Assembly (NCBI RefSeq): GCF_005145045.1
Contig: NZ_CP039694.1
Location: 1 to 64,000 of the forward strand
From: Agrobacterium larrymoorei
GTDB lineage: Bacteria; Pseudomonadota; Alphaproteobacteria; Rhizobiales; Rhizobiaceae
Direction: 5' to 3'
DNA: 64,000 nucleotides
Part shown: one piece after another, positions 27,641-37,520 of the stretch
How the letters are laid out: each line of letters opens with the position of its first letter
Position numbering within the stretch: the first letter of the stretch is position 1
Position numbers and translations under genes: made by a program
Notes under the pieces: generated by a model
Databases searched by the model: none
What the model was told of the DNA's origin: nothing
The model's input: only the letters and a program-made list of their open reading frames with translations

Positions 27641-28681
27641 ATGTGCGTAATCGCGTCTGGTCTGCCGCATGAGCATTTCTCCGCACGCTGGGCCGTACCG
27701 CTGGCCTTGCTGGCAGCCGCCTATGCCGGTGTTCCGCTTGTTGCCTCCAGCTATCTGTTCGAGGCTATCCTTCTGCCTTTCCTGGCGCTCAGCCTTGCCG
27801 GCGTCGGGCTTAACATCCTCACCGGCTATGCCGGCCAGGTGTCGCTGGGAAGCGCCGCCTTCATGGCGGTCGGGGCCTTTGCCGCCTATAATGTCAATTT
27901 CAGGGTCGATGGATTGCCGCTGATTGGCAGCATCGTGCTGGCGGGATTTGCGGCCGCCGCCATCGGCCTGGTGTTTGGCCTCCCAAGCCTCCGCCTCAAG
28001 GGTTTTTATCTCGCGGTATCAACCCTTGCGGCGCAGTTTTTCGTGCAATGGGCGCTGACCAAGTTCAGCTGGTTTTCCAATGACTCCGCCTCCGGCGTCA
28101 TCGATGCTCCGGCGCTCTCGGTCGGCGGCTTCGTCTTCGAAAGCCCCGTCGGACGTTACTATTTTGCGTTGAGCGTCGTCGTGGTGCTGACTGTGCTCGC
28201 CTACCGGCTGGTCAATTCCCCGACGGGACGCAACTTCATCGCCGTGCGCGACAACGAGACGGCTGCCCGGATCATCGGGGTGCCAGTGCTCAAGACCAAA
28301 CTGCTAGCGTTCGCCGTTTCTTCCTTCATCATCGGCGTCGCCGGTGTTCTGTGGGCTTTCGCTTACCTTCGCACGGTGGAACCGGCCGGTTTCAATCTCG
28401 ATCGTTCCTTCCAGATTCTGTTCATCGTCATTATCGGCGGGCTCGCCTCGATCCGCGGCGCGTTCTTTGGTGCCGCCCTGATCGTGGTGTTTCCGTTGCT
28501 GCTCTCGCGGCTCGGGTCCTTCCTGCTCGGTAATGTCTTCGATTCCGGTGTGCTCGAGATGAGCCAGCGCATCATGCTCGGCGTGCTGATCATCCTGTTT
28601 CTGATCCTCGAACCGGATGGCCTTGTCGCCTTATGGGACCGGGTCCTAAGACGCATCGGTTCCGCTGTCAGGCGGACCTGA
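27641..28681 (+). CDS. LivM-type ABC transporter permease
   Basis: A 346-residue permease with about nine membrane segments. Diagnostic LivM blocks are GYAGQVSLGSAAFMAVGAFAA in outline, LRLKGFYLAVSTLA, and the ATPase-contact loop FIAVRDNETAARIIGVPV. Starts three bases after livH. Pairs with the LivH-type subunit to form the translocation path of the importer. Confidence 0.92.
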   Translation: MCVIASGLPHEHFSARWAVPLALLAAAYAGVPLVASSYLFEAILLPFLALSLAGVGLNILTGYAGQVSLGSAAFMAVGAFAAYNVNFRVDGLPLIGSIVLAGFAAAAIGLVFGLPSLRLKGFYLAVSTLAAQFFVQWALTKFSWFSNDSASGVIDAPALSVGGFVFESPVGRYYFALSVVVVLTVLAYRLVNSPTGRNFIAVRDNETAARIIGVPVLKTKLLAFAVSSFIIGVAGVLWAFAYLRTVEPAGFNLDRSFQILFIVIIGGLASIRGAFFGAALIVVFPLLLSRLGSFLLGNVFDSGVLEMSQRIMLGVLIILFLILEPDGLVALWDRVLRRIGSAVRRT

Positions 28682-28778
28682 GCCCACCAGAGCCTCGTCG
28701 CTCTTCATCCCGCAGTCATCCTTTATCGATTAACCCAGAACCGGTGCCTTGCCCGGTCGATACCCGGAGTGTGTCCAA

Positions 28779-30113
28779 ATGACGTTCCTCAGCAAATTCA
28801 AGATCGCGTCGCTTGCCGCAGGTGTTGCCTTCACCATAGCCCTGCCAGCTGCCTACGCCGACGAGCAATACTTCCCGCTCCAGAGCTACCGCGTCGGTCC
28901 CTATTCCGCCGGCGGCACGGGCTTCTTCGGAGGCTTCATCGACTATCTGAACCTGATCAACACCCGCGACGGCGGCGTCAACGGTGTCAAGCTGACCTGG
29001 TCAGAGGCCGAAACCCAATATGAAGTCGAGCGTGGCGTCGAGGCCTATGAGCGGTTGAAGAGCAATCCTGATGTCGCTGCCTGGAACCCGCTCTCTGTCG
29101 GCATCGCCTATGCCATGATCGACCGGATCACGCAGGACAAGGTTCCGCTGATCACCATCAACCATGGTCGCACGGATTCGACCGATGGCCGCGTCTTCCC
29201 TTACGTCTTCCCGCTGCTGCTCAACCCCTACAGCGAGACCTCCGGCATCGTGAACTATATCGCCTCGAAGGAGGGCGGGCTTGAAAGCCTCAAGGGCAAG
29301 AAGATCGTCGTGCTTTATCATGGCTCGCCCTATGGCAAGGAAACCATTCCGATCTACGAACTGCTGGCGAAGAAATACGGTTTCGAACTGCAGCAGATCG
29401 AAGTTCCGCATCCGGGCAACGAGCAGCAGTCGCAATGGCTTACAATCCGCCGCGCCAAGCCGGACTACGTTGTCTTGCGCGGCTGGGGTGTCATGAACCC
29501 TGTCGCCCTGAAGACGGCAGCCAAGACCGGCTTCCCGGTCGATCACATCATCGGCAATGTCTGGTCGAACTCGGAAGAGGACGCCATTCCTGCCGGAGAA
29601 GCCGCCAAGGGTTATACCGCGATCACCACGCAGGCATCGGGTGCCGAATATCCGGTGGTTCAGGAAATCGTCAAGACGCTCTACGACGCCGGCAAGGGCA
29701 ATCTGGAAGACAAGAAACGTATCGGTTCTGTCTACCACAATCTCGGCATCGTCAACGGCATACTCAATGTCGAGGCGATCCGTATAGCGCAGGAAAAATT
29801 CGGCAAGCGCACGCTGACCGGCGATGAAGTCCGTTGGGGCTTCGAGCACCTGCAGCTTGATCCGGCCCGCGTCGAAGCGCTTGGCGCCAAGGATCTGTTC
29901 CACTCGATCAACGTCACCTGGGACAACCACGAAGGCAGTGGCTATGTGACCTTCCAGAAGTGGGACGGCGCCAAATGGAACGTCGTCTCCGACTGGATCG
30001 CGCCCGACTGGGCCTTGCTGCGGCCGATCATCGAAAAGTCGTCCGAGGCTTATGCCGCCGAAAAGGGCATCAAGCTGCGCACGGCGGAAGATGCCGCGAC
30101 AGCGACCAACTGA
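28779..30113 (+). CDS. Periplasmic substrate-binding protein of the HAAT-type importer
   Basis: A 444-residue type I periplasmic binding protein. The signal peptide is residues 1-24 (KIASLAAGVAFTIALPAAYA, cleavage before DEQYF). The mature part has the two-lobed Leu/Ile/Val-binding fold, with YHGSPYGKE and VEVPHPG-like segments. The start at 28779 gives a normal signal peptide; a frame ten codons longer is unlikely. It lies between the permease and second ATPase genes and so defines the transported solute, probably a sulfone or sulfonate given the neighbours. Confidence 0.9.
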   Translation: MTFLSKFKIASLAAGVAFTIALPAAYADEQYFPLQSYRVGPYSAGGTGFFGGFIDYLNLINTRDGGVNGVKLTWSEAETQYEVERGVEAYERLKSNPDVAAWNPLSVGIAYAMIDRITQDKVPLITINHGRTDSTDGRVFPYVFPLLLNPYSETSGIVNYIASKEGGLESLKGKKIVVLYHGSPYGKETIPIYELLAKKYGFELQQIEVPHPGNEQQSQWLTIRRAKPDYVVLRGWGVMNPVALKTAAKTGFPVDHIIGNVWSNSEEDAIPAGEAAKGYTAITTQASGAEYPVVQEIVKTLYDAGKGNLEDKKRIGSVYHNLGIVNGILNVEAIRIAQEKFGKRTLTGDEVRWGFEHLQLDPARVEALGAKDLFHSINVTWDNHEGSGYVTFQKWDGAKWNVVSDWIAPDWALLRPIIEKSSEAYAAEKGIKLRTAEDAATATN

Positions 30114-30175
30114 TCCCTCCGGGCCGCGCGCGCCCCTCTTCATGCGGCCTTTTGCACGCAGACAGGAAGATGATC

Positions 30176-30958
30176 ATGGCTCAAGAGCACATCCTACTGA
30201 CAGTTGCCGATGTGAGGGCGACCTACAACCACGCGATCACCGCACTCCACCGCGTCAGCTTCAGCCTGGCGCGCGGCGAGATGTTGGCCTTGCTGGGGGC
30301 CAATGGTGCCGGCAAGACGACGGCGCTCAAAGCAGTCTCCAATCTCCTGCCTGCCGAACGCGGGCAGATCGTTTCCGGCAGCATCCGATTCGACGGGCTT
30401 GACGTTATCACGACAAGCCCCGCCAATCTGGTGCGCGCAGGGCTTATTCAGGTTCTTGAGGGCCGCCATTGTTTCCGCAGCCTGACGGTCGAGGAAAATC
30501 TTGTGTCCGGAGGGCTTGGCCGCAGCAGTAGCCGTGCCGAGATCACCGACGATCTGGAGAAGGTCTACACACACTTCCCCAGGTTGAAGGAAAAGCGGCG
30601 GGCCCTGTCCGGCCTGACATCCGGCGGCGAGCAGCAAATGACGGCGATTGCCAGGGCGCTCATGTCGCGCCCACGTCTCCTCGTACTCGATGAGCCATCC
30701 ATGGGGCTGGCGCCGATCGTCGTCCAGGACATTTTCCGCACATTGCGCCGGCTCAACCGGGAGGAAGGGCTGTCCATTCTGGTTGCAGAGCAGAACTCCG
30801 CCGTCGCGCTGAACTATGCCGATCGCGCCACGATCCTGGAAAACGGCGTTGCCGTGCTTTCCGGCAAAGCTAGCGATCTGCGCAAACGTGACGACATCAA
30901 GTCCTTTTATCTCGGCAAGACGGCCGCCGCCCCAAACGTTCCGGCGCTCGCCAGCTAA
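30176..30958 (+). CDS. LivF-type ABC transporter ATPase
   Basis: A 260-residue ATPase, second nucleotide-binding subunit of the importer. Walker A LLGANGAGKTTALK, signature LTSGGEQQMTAIARAL, Walker B LLVLDEPSMGLAP and the switch AEQNSAVAL are all intact. The start MAQEHILL at 30176 is chosen because AGGAAG is well placed. The open frame runs much further upstream but overlaps the binding-protein gene. The next gene starts 23 bases later. Confidence 0.92.
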   Translation: MAQEHILLTVADVRATYNHAITALHRVSFSLARGEMLALLGANGAGKTTALKAVSNLLPAERGQIVSGSIRFDGLDVITTSPANLVRAGLIQVLEGRHCFRSLTVEENLVSGGLGRSSSRAEITDDLEKVYTHFPRLKEKRRALSGLTSGGEQQMTAIARALMSRPRLLVLDEPSMGLAPIVVQDIFRTLRRLNREEGLSILVAEQNSAVALNYADRATILENGVAVLSGKASDLRKRDDIKSFYLGKTAAAPNVPALAS

Positions 30959-30981
30959 CCCCAATCCAAGAGGAGAAGTCT

Positions 30982-32229
30982 ATGACCCTATCAAACGTCA
31001 ATACAGAGAATGCCGCGAAGGCAGTGCCGCCGGTGCCTCGTTCCGCCGAGCCCGCCCATGTCATCAAGACCGATACCGAGGCGATCGCCGTCGCAAAGAC
31101 ACTTGCAGCCGAGTTTATCAAGGGCTCGGCGATAAGAGACCGCGATCGGATCTGGCCGGTCGAGGAACTCGACGCCTTCTCGCAGAGCGGACTGTGGTCG
31201 ATCAATGTGCCGAAGGCGTTCGGCGGACCGCAAGTCTCCTACGCGACCCTTGCCAAAGTCATCGAGATCATTTCGGCGGCCGATAGCTCGATCGGACAGG
31301 TTGCGCAAAACCATCTCGGCGTCGTTGCTGCTATTCGTACCGTTTCGGATGAGCACCAGCAAAAGCTGCTGTTCTCAGAAGTGCTGAAAGGCACGCGCTT
31401 CGGTAACGCCTTCTCGGAGTTCGGCTCCAAGCGGGCAGTGGATTTCGAAACGAAATTCGTCGATGCCGGAGATCATGTCATCGTCAACGGAAAGAAGTTC
31501 TATTCTTCAGGCGCGCTGCTGGCACATCTGGTGCCGATCGTTGCGCTGGATGACGAGGGCAGGGCGTGGTACGCGATCGCCGATCGCGGCGCCGAGGGAC
31601 TGACGGTAATCGACGACTGGTCGTCGTTTGGGCAGCGCACGACACTTTCTGGAACCGTATTGCTTAACAACGTCAAAGTTCCAAAGACGCATCTCGTGCC
31701 TGGCTATAAGGGCTATGAGGTTCCGACAGCCGATGGTGCGATCTTCCAGATCATCCAGGTTGCAGTCGATACCGGCATTGCGCAAGCGGCTATCGATGAA
31801 ACGGTGAATTTTGTGCGGACCAAAAGCCGCGCCTGGGTGGATTCAGGCGTCGACAATGCCTGGGACGACCCCTACACGATCCAGGCGGTCGGCGATCTCA
31901 CTTTGCGCCTGCACGCGGCGCAAGCCTTGCTGGAAAAGGCCGGGTACGCCATCGACCGGGCAATAGCCGATCCGAATGCGGAAACTGTCGCTGAAGCGCA
32001 GATCGTTACGGCAGAGTCTAAGATACTCTCGACGGAAATCGCCATTCTTGCCACCAACAAACTGTTCGAACTGGCCGGTACGCGATCGACCCTCGCCGAA
32101 CACGGCCTAGACCGTCATTGGCGCAACGCCCGAACACACACGTTGCACGACCCGGTTCGCTGGAAATACGCCATCTTGGGCAAATATTTTCTGAATGGCG
32201 AGAAACCGCCCCTGCACGCATGGAGCTGA
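30982..32229 (+). CDS. sfnB: SfnB-type sulfur acquisition flavoprotein (acyl-CoA dehydrogenase fold)
   Basis: A 415-residue flavoprotein of the acyl-CoA dehydrogenase superfamily, in the SfnB/DszC-like branch that uses reduced flavin on sulfur compounds. Seen: helical N-terminal domain, the AFSEFGSKR flavin-contact block near residue 140, a beta-domain with GKKFYSSGALLAHLV, and the C-terminal block HGLDRHWRNARTHTLHDPVRWK. The last is characteristic of the DszC/SfnB group. Preceded by GAGGAG. Last gene of the cluster begun at 23979; it probably shares FMNH2 from the MsuE-type reductase. Confidence 0.88.
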   Translation: MTLSNVNTENAAKAVPPVPRSAEPAHVIKTDTEAIAVAKTLAAEFIKGSAIRDRDRIWPVEELDAFSQSGLWSINVPKAFGGPQVSYATLAKVIEIISAADSSIGQVAQNHLGVVAAIRTVSDEHQQKLLFSEVLKGTRFGNAFSEFGSKRAVDFETKFVDAGDHVIVNGKKFYSSGALLAHLVPIVALDDEGRAWYAIADRGAEGLTVIDDWSSFGQRTTLSGTVLLNNVKVPKTHLVPGYKGYEVPTADGAIFQIIQVAVDTGIAQAAIDETVNFVRTKSRAWVDSGVDNAWDDPYTIQAVGDLTLRLHAAQALLEKAGYAIDRAIADPNAETVAEAQIVTAESKILSTEIAILATNKLFELAGTRSTLAEHGLDRHWRNARTHTLHDPVRWKYAILGKYFLNGEKPPLHAWS

Positions 32230-32667
32230 TAATAAACGGACTGGCAGCTTCTGCTCTGGCCCGGCCTACTTCCCTTTTCGCTAGCATTGATGCAGCACTG
32301 CTCTGCAAACTGAGCCTGTTCCACTGCACAGACCGAATCGAAAGTCCGCCATTGAGCGGAAGATGATTGATTCGCGATAGGTGCCGCCCCTACCGCACGC
32401 CCCGATTTCTCATAAGCTATTTCTAATTAACAGCTCGCCGAAAGAAATGTGGTTGTCAAAGGTTCGAATCGCTTCAAGGCGTGGCTACGGCAGTTTTAAG
32501 CCAATAAGGACATTCAACTTCGCGTAACACTGACGTTGTCGATTTCCAGACACGATCTGTGATTCGACAGCGGCAGCCATGCATGTTAGCGTTCTTCATC
32601 GTCTGCAGATTAAGAAGGGCGCTGACGGCTGAGAGTCTATTTGCTCTTGCCCCAATGGGAGAGAGCT
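32230..32667. other. Intergenic stretch before the Crp/Fnr gene
   Basis: No gene or strong hairpin seen. The final bases contain GGGAGAGAG, the ribosome site of the regulator. Confidence 0.4.
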
Positions 32668-33435
32668 ATGACCAGGACCCCTTATTCCCATTCGCAGAAC
32701 CAGCTACTCACGATGTTGCCCGCCCCATCACGGCGACAGCTTTTTTCGAAGCTTGAGCTCGTGCCGCTGGTGCAAAACTACCGCATTGCGTCTAAAGGCG
32801 AGATCATCAAATACGTCTACTTCATGAATTCCGGGGTTGGATCAGTCATCGCCTCGTCAAGCAAGGGGCGCATTTCGGAAACCGGCATCATTGGGAACGA
32901 TGGTTTTGCTCCCTTGGCGTTGAGCTTTGGAATTGATCGGAGCCCGTTCGACATTATTGTCCAATGCGAAGGCGATGGGTTCCGGATGAAGGCGGACGCG
33001 TTTCAAGAAATCGCGTCATGCGATCCAGTCGTTGCGCAGATGGCTCTTCGTTACGCTCATATTTTCTTGATCCAGGCAGCTTGTACGGCCCATTCCAACG
33101 CTCTCGACAGGGTCGAGGTCCGTTTAGCTCGTTGGTTATTGATGTGCCATGATAGGATTTGGGGGAACAAAATCGCACTTACCCATGAGTATCTTGCACT
33201 TATGCTCGCCGTTCGCCGTCCAAGCGTTACGACGGCGTTGCACGTGTTGGAGGGAAACGGCTACATTCGTTCAACGCGAGGCGAGATATTCATCCGGGAT
33301 AGGAAAGCTTTGGAGCAGTTCGTTGGCAGCTCATATGGCCATCCCGAACAGGAATATGCCGATTTTGTTCATTGGATGGAAAGCGAGCGCCACACTTGGA
33401 ACGTCGATTGTCACTCCAGATTTGCGCCGCAATAG
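32668..33435 (+). CDS. Crp/Fnr-family transcriptional regulator
   Basis: A 255-residue regulator. Residues about 15-135 form a cyclic-nucleotide-binding-like beta-roll. Residues about 150-225 carry the winged helix-turn-helix (LARWLLMCHDRI... then LTHEYLALMLAVRRPSVTTAL). No FNR-type N-terminal cysteine cluster is visible, so oxygen sensing by Fe-S is not supported. The ATG at 32668 is preferred because GGGAGAGAG lies just before it. Gene targets are unknown; neighbours are the sulfur cluster upstream and the dnd genes downstream. Confidence 0.88.
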   Translation: MTRTPYSHSQNQLLTMLPAPSRRQLFSKLELVPLVQNYRIASKGEIIKYVYFMNSGVGSVIASSSKGRISETGIIGNDGFAPLALSFGIDRSPFDIIVQCEGDGFRMKADAFQEIASCDPVVAQMALRYAHIFLIQAACTAHSNALDRVEVRLARWLLMCHDRIWGNKIALTHEYLALMLAVRRPSVTTALHVLEGNGYIRSTRGEIFIRDRKALEQFVGSSYGHPEQEYADFVHWMESERHTWNVDCHSRFAPQ

Positions 33436-33655
33436 CTCCCTCAAACATCGAGCGTCTATCAAACCACCATCCTATCTTCGGTCGCGTAGAAAATTCAGCG
33501 AAACCGGAAAATTCTACCATACCGAAGATGCGGACCGTAACGCTTGGCAGCTATTTCCGCGTCTGTTCAACACATTACTTATACATTGAATTTTAAATAC
33601 CAGTCCTGCATAAAATCGTCCTCAGGTAAGTGGTAGCTGAGTGCTACGAATGCTT

Positions 33656-34834
33656 TCAAAAGCGTAGATCCTCAAGACGTGCGGCGAGCAGATGCCAATC
33701 AATCGGATCGGCATCATGCGTCCAAGAAATTCGAACGGTTCCTGCGATAATGTCCTCCGGTAGGCTCATTGCCTCCAGGACATGGCTCGGCTCATAGCGC
33801 GCTGAGGTACATGCTGAGCCGTTGGAGATTGCGACAATATCTTTGGCCGCAACCATAACAGCCTCCGAGTCGATCCCCGGAATTGCAAAGCTCAAGATGT
33901 TCGAGACCACCCCTTTCTCGATCCCACCGTGTACTGTAAAGCCGTCCATCACAGCGAAAGCCGAAATCGCTTCGCGCCGGATCCTTTCGCAGGCCTGGCG
34001 ACGCGCGTCTCTTTCTTTCTCGGCGAGTTCGCATGCGAGGCCGAAGCCTGCAATCAACGGAGTCGCCAAGGTGCCAGGCCGCAACCCCCGCTCTTGTCCG
34101 CCACCGAACATCAGCGGCGAAAGGGGAGGGCGACGATCATCGCGACGGCGCGCAACCAAGGCGCCAATACCTTTGGGACCCATGATTTTGTGCCCGCTCA
34201 CCGATATCAAGTCGATGCGAGAGTTACGAAGCTCTTCGGTCTCCTTGCCAAATGACTGAGCAGCGTCCACATGGAAAAGAATTTCACTCCCTCGTAAACG
34301 AGAAGCGATATCGGTGATGGGTTGGAGAGCGCCAGTCTCGTTGTTGGCGTGCATCACAGAACATAGCAAGGTGTCCGGGCGCAAGGCAGCGACCACTTCG
34401 GCGGCGTCAATGTGCCCGTTAATGTCAGGCTTGACCAGAGTGATTTCGAACCCGTTTTCCCGAAGATGCTCGACGGGTTCCAGAACCGCCTTATGCTCTA
34501 TCGCAGTCGTAACTATGTGCCGGCGACCGGTTCTTTCCCCGTACGGCGCAAGTCCAAGTATCGCTATGTTGTTCGACTCGGTTGCCCCTGACGTGAAAAA
34601 TACTTCTTCCTCAGAAGCGTCGAGGGTTGCGGCAACCTGGCGCCGGGCGCGTAAAACAGCATTGGATGCCGTAGCCCCATAGACATGGGTGCGGCTGCCG
34701 GCATTGCCGTATTCTTCCACCATCATTTTTAAAACAAGCGCGGCCACTCGCTTGTCCGTCGGTGTAGTGGCAGCGGCGTCAAGGTAAACGGGTGTTTTGT
34801 ACGTTTCCAAAGAAACAAACTGCGTCTTGTTCAT
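33656..34834 (-). CDS. dndA: DndA/IscS-type cysteine desulfurase
   Basis: A 392-residue PLP-dependent cysteine desulfurase. Schiff-base Lys216 (SVSGHKIMGPKG), PLP-contact HVDAAQSFGK and catalytic Cys342 (SNGSACTSARYEP) are present. DndA supplies sulfur to DndC for DNA phosphorothioation. It is divergent from dndB with a 69-base gap, the standard dnd arrangement, so the promoters are back to back. Sequence alone cannot separate DndA from a general IscS-like enzyme; context decides. Confidence 0.93.
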   Translation of the reverse strand: MNKTQFVSLETYKTPVYLDAAATTPTDKRVAALVLKMMVEEYGNAGSRTHVYGATASNAVLRARRQVAATLDASEEEVFFTSGATESNNIAILGLAPYGERTGRRHIVTTAIEHKAVLEPVEHLRENGFEITLVKPDINGHIDAAEVVAALRPDTLLCSVMHANNETGALQPITDIASRLRGSEILFHVDAAQSFGKETEELRNSRIDLISVSGHKIMGPKGIGALVARRRDDRRPPLSPLMFGGGQERGLRPGTLATPLIAGFGLACELAEKERDARRQACERIRREAISAFAVMDGFTVHGGIEKGVVSNILSFAIPGIDSEAVMVAAKDIVAISNGSACTSARYEPSHVLEAMSLPEDIIAGTVRISWTHDADPIDWHLLAARLEDLRF

Positions 34835-34903
34835 TGACGTTGTCCGTTAATATTTGTTATTGAATACCATGTCTCAACGAACGATGAAACAGGGTAGATT
34901 CGA

Positions 34904-35995
34904 ATGAGAGGAACCCTCGAATTTCCTGCCGTCCGTGGTATTCAAGCAGGGAGAGAATACTACGTTTCAATGTGCCCTTTGGGGTTCGTCCACAAGATTT
35001 TCATCTTTAATGAAAAGAACGAGAAGGCGCTTACGCCGGAGATGCGCGTTCAGCGTCATCTAAATCGAAGCCGGGTTCCCGAGATCGCACGATACCTTGT
35101 TAGTAATCCCTCCAGCTATGTGTTTTCGGCCATAACGGCGTCGATCGATGGTGAAGCGGTATTTCGCCCCTTTGATCAAGACGTGTCGGGGCGTCACGGC
35201 ACCCTCGAAGTCCCCATGTCGTCAAAGATCATTTTGAACGATGGGCAACATCGCCAGGCAGCCATCGCCCAAGCGCTGCTACAGTCGCCGGAGCTTGCTG
35301 ACGAAACGATCGCCGTCGTCCTGTTTCACGATCGCGGATTGGCCCGCTGCCAGCAGATGTTCTCTGATCTGAATCGCTACGCAGTTCGCCCACCACGGTC
35401 GCTCAATGTTCTTTATGACCATCGTGACGATCGAGCACTGGTGGCTAAACACATTCTAAAAGGAATTCCAGATTTCGCCGATCTCGTCGAGCTGGAAAGG
35501 TCAAGTCTATCGGCGAGAGCCAAGCAGCTGTTCACGCTCAGCGCGCTCTACACAGCGACCGCGGCACTGTTTGTTGGCCACGATTTTCCCAATCAAGACG
35601 CTCGTGGGGAGATCGCCCTTGATTTCTGGCGACAGGTCAGCGCGGTTATGCCGCATTGGGGCGAAGTGCGCTCAGGTCAAACGTCGTCGGGTGCGTTACG
35701 GGACGAATATATTCATTCCCATGGGGTTACGCTACATGCGCTTGGACGCGTGGGAAACACTCTTCTGAAAGCAGGAATGGACTTGAGCGGAGCTCTTCCA
35801 GCCCTTGGCCAGATCGATTGGCGCCGGTCATCTCATCTTTGGAAGGGCCGGGCCGTCGTAGCTGGAAGGATGTCAAAATCCCACCAAGCCGTGATCCTAA
35901 CCGGCAACCAGATTAAAATGGCCCTGAAACTTCCGCTCAGTGCTGAGGAACGGATCCTGGAAGACAATTTTATGAGGCAAGATCATGTCGCCTGA
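34904..35995 (+). CDS. dndB: DndB, DNA sulfur modification regulator
   Basis: A 363-residue DGQHR-domain protein, the DndB family. DGQHRQAA lies at residues 113-120, and the N-terminus contains the usual LEFPAVRGIQAGREYYVSMC. DndB is a repressor of dnd transcription in characterised systems and is not needed for modification itself. First gene of dndBCDE; it overlaps dndC by 11 bases. The 69-base gap to dndA holds the probable operator. Length is normal for the family. Confidence 0.93.
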   Translation: MRGTLEFPAVRGIQAGREYYVSMCPLGFVHKIFIFNEKNEKALTPEMRVQRHLNRSRVPEIARYLVSNPSSYVFSAITASIDGEAVFRPFDQDVSGRHGTLEVPMSSKIILNDGQHRQAAIAQALLQSPELADETIAVVLFHDRGLARCQQMFSDLNRYAVRPPRSLNVLYDHRDDRALVAKHILKGIPDFADLVELERSSLSARAKQLFTLSALYTATAALFVGHDFPNQDARGEIALDFWRQVSAVMPHWGEVRSGQTSSGALRDEYIHSHGVTLHALGRVGNTLLKAGMDLSGALPALGQIDWRRSSHLWKGRAVVAGRMSKSHQAVILTGNQIKMALKLPLSAEERILEDNFMRQDHVA

Positions 35996-37520
35996 CCCTA
36001 GCAGCAGAAATTCTGGGCGGGTGTCCGCTTTTCAAGAAGGGTTCAAAAAGACCATCACGGCTCTGCTTGAAGAGATCGTTGCGCTGTACAAAGCAGACCG
36101 CACACCATGGGTCGTGGGTTATTCTGGCGGAAAAGACTCGACCGCAACCTTGCAGCTCGTATGGATGGCACTTTCACGGATCGAGGCGGCTGAGCGACTA
36201 AAACCGGTCTATGTCATCAGTACGGATACGCTGGTGGAGAACCCCATTGTTGCCCTTTGGGTTGGGAAGTCACTCGATAAGATGGGGGAAGCTGCCGCAA
36301 ACAACGGTCTGCCCTTAACGTCACATCGTCTCACCCCCGATCCGACTGAAAGTTTTTGGACCTCGCTTATCGGTCGCGGCTATCCCGCACCTCGTCCAAA
36401 GTTTCGGTGGTGTACCGACCGTTTGAAGATCAATCCTTCCAATCGCTTCATTTCGCGCGTCGTCAAGGCGAGTGGCGAAGCTATCGTTGTCTTGGGCACG
36501 CGAAAGGCTGAAAGCCGGGCCCGCGCGCGATCCATGGAGCGGTTCGAAGGAAAGCGAGTACGTGACAAGTTGAGCCCAAACGGCAAGCTTCCAAATTCAT
36601 TCGTTTATTCGCCAATCGAAGATTGGTCTAACGATGATGTCTGGACCTTCCTGATGCAGGTGAAGAACCCCTGGGGGTTCGATAACCGCGATCTTCTCAC
36701 CATGTACCAAGGGGCTTCGGCTGACGGCGAGTGCCCTCTCGTCATCGATGCGTCGACGCCAAGCTGCGGGGATAGCCGGTTTGGTTGCTGGGTCTGCACG
36801 ATGGTAGACCAAGACAAGTCGATGACGGCGATGATCCGCAACGACGTTGATAAGGAGTGGATGCTGCCGCTTCTTACCCTTCGCAATGAGCTTGACGTTC
36901 GCAATGAGCAGGGCAAGAGGGACGATCGGCACCTGCGAGATTTTCGTAGGATGAACGGATCGATGCAATTGCACAATGGGCGAGTTGTTCCCGGACCTTA
37001 CGTTCAGAGTGCAAGAGAGACTTGGCTTCGAAAAGTCTTGGAAGCTCAGGAGCATCTGCGTGCCAACGGTCCCGACGATGTCCGCGAAATTGAACTTATT
37101 TCGCTCGCAGAGCTTCGCGAGATAAGGCGCATATGGGTAACCGAGAAGCACGAAATCGAAGACAGCTTACCGGAGATCTACCAGGAGGTGACTGGTAATG
37201 CGTTTCCAGACGGACAACTCGACGAGACGACCCCGTTTGGACGCGATGAAATCGATATTCTCAGGGAAATTTGCGGTGAGGATGTCCTCCATTTCCAGCT
37301 GACACGGGAGCTGCTCGACGTCGAGCGTCAGCATCGCTCCATGGCGCGCCGGGCTGGTCTTTTCAAGGCGCTTGAAAATTCGCTCCGCCGCGGAGCTTAC
37401 GGGAGTGCGGCCGAGGCCGAGGAGACGGCTATTTCCCGACAGGACATTATCGACGATCTGCGGGATGAGGAGGAGCTCAGTCTTTTCGAATACCAACCGC
37501 TTGGAGCTCCCGCCCCATGA
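35985..37520 (+). CDS. dndC: DndC, phosphorothioation ATP-pyrophosphatase
   Basis: A 511-residue PAPS-reductase-like protein. The ATP pyrophosphatase PP-loop SGGKDS is at residues 47-52, and a cysteine cluster (STPSCGDSRFGCWVCTMVDQ) is the Fe-S ligand set. DndC activates the DNA backbone and transfers sulfur from DndA. Its start overlaps dndB and its stop overlaps the dndD start by four bases (ATGA), so the four genes are translationally coupled. Confidence 0.95.
   Translation: MSPDPSSRNSGRVSAFQEGFKKTITALLEEIVALYKADRTPWVVGYSGGKDSTATLQLVWMALSRIEAAERLKPVYVISTDTLVENPIVALWVGKSLDKMGEAAANNGLPLTSHRLTPDPTESFWTSLIGRGYPAPRPKFRWCTDRLKINPSNRFISRVVKASGEAIVVLGTRKAESRARARSMERFEGKRVRDKLSPNGKLPNSFVYSPIEDWSNDDVWTFLMQVKNPWGFDNRDLLTMYQGASADGECPLVIDASTPSCGDSRFGCWVCTMVDQDKSMTAMIRNDVDKEWMLPLLTLRNELDVRNEQGKRDDRHLRDFRRMNGSMQLHNGRVVPGPYVQSARETWLRKVLEAQEHLRANGPDDVREIELISLAELREIRRIWVTEKHEIEDSLPEIYQEVTGNAFPDGQLDETTPFGRDEIDILREICGEDVLHFQLTRELLDVERQHRSMARRAGLFKALENSLRRGAYGSAAEAEETAISRQDIIDDLRDEEELSLFEYQPLGAPAP

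Noticed and set aside
29001..30143. A 380-codon minus-strand frame opposite the HAAT binding-protein gene
   Set aside because: Shadow of the plus-strand gene, with no ribosome site or recognisable domain.
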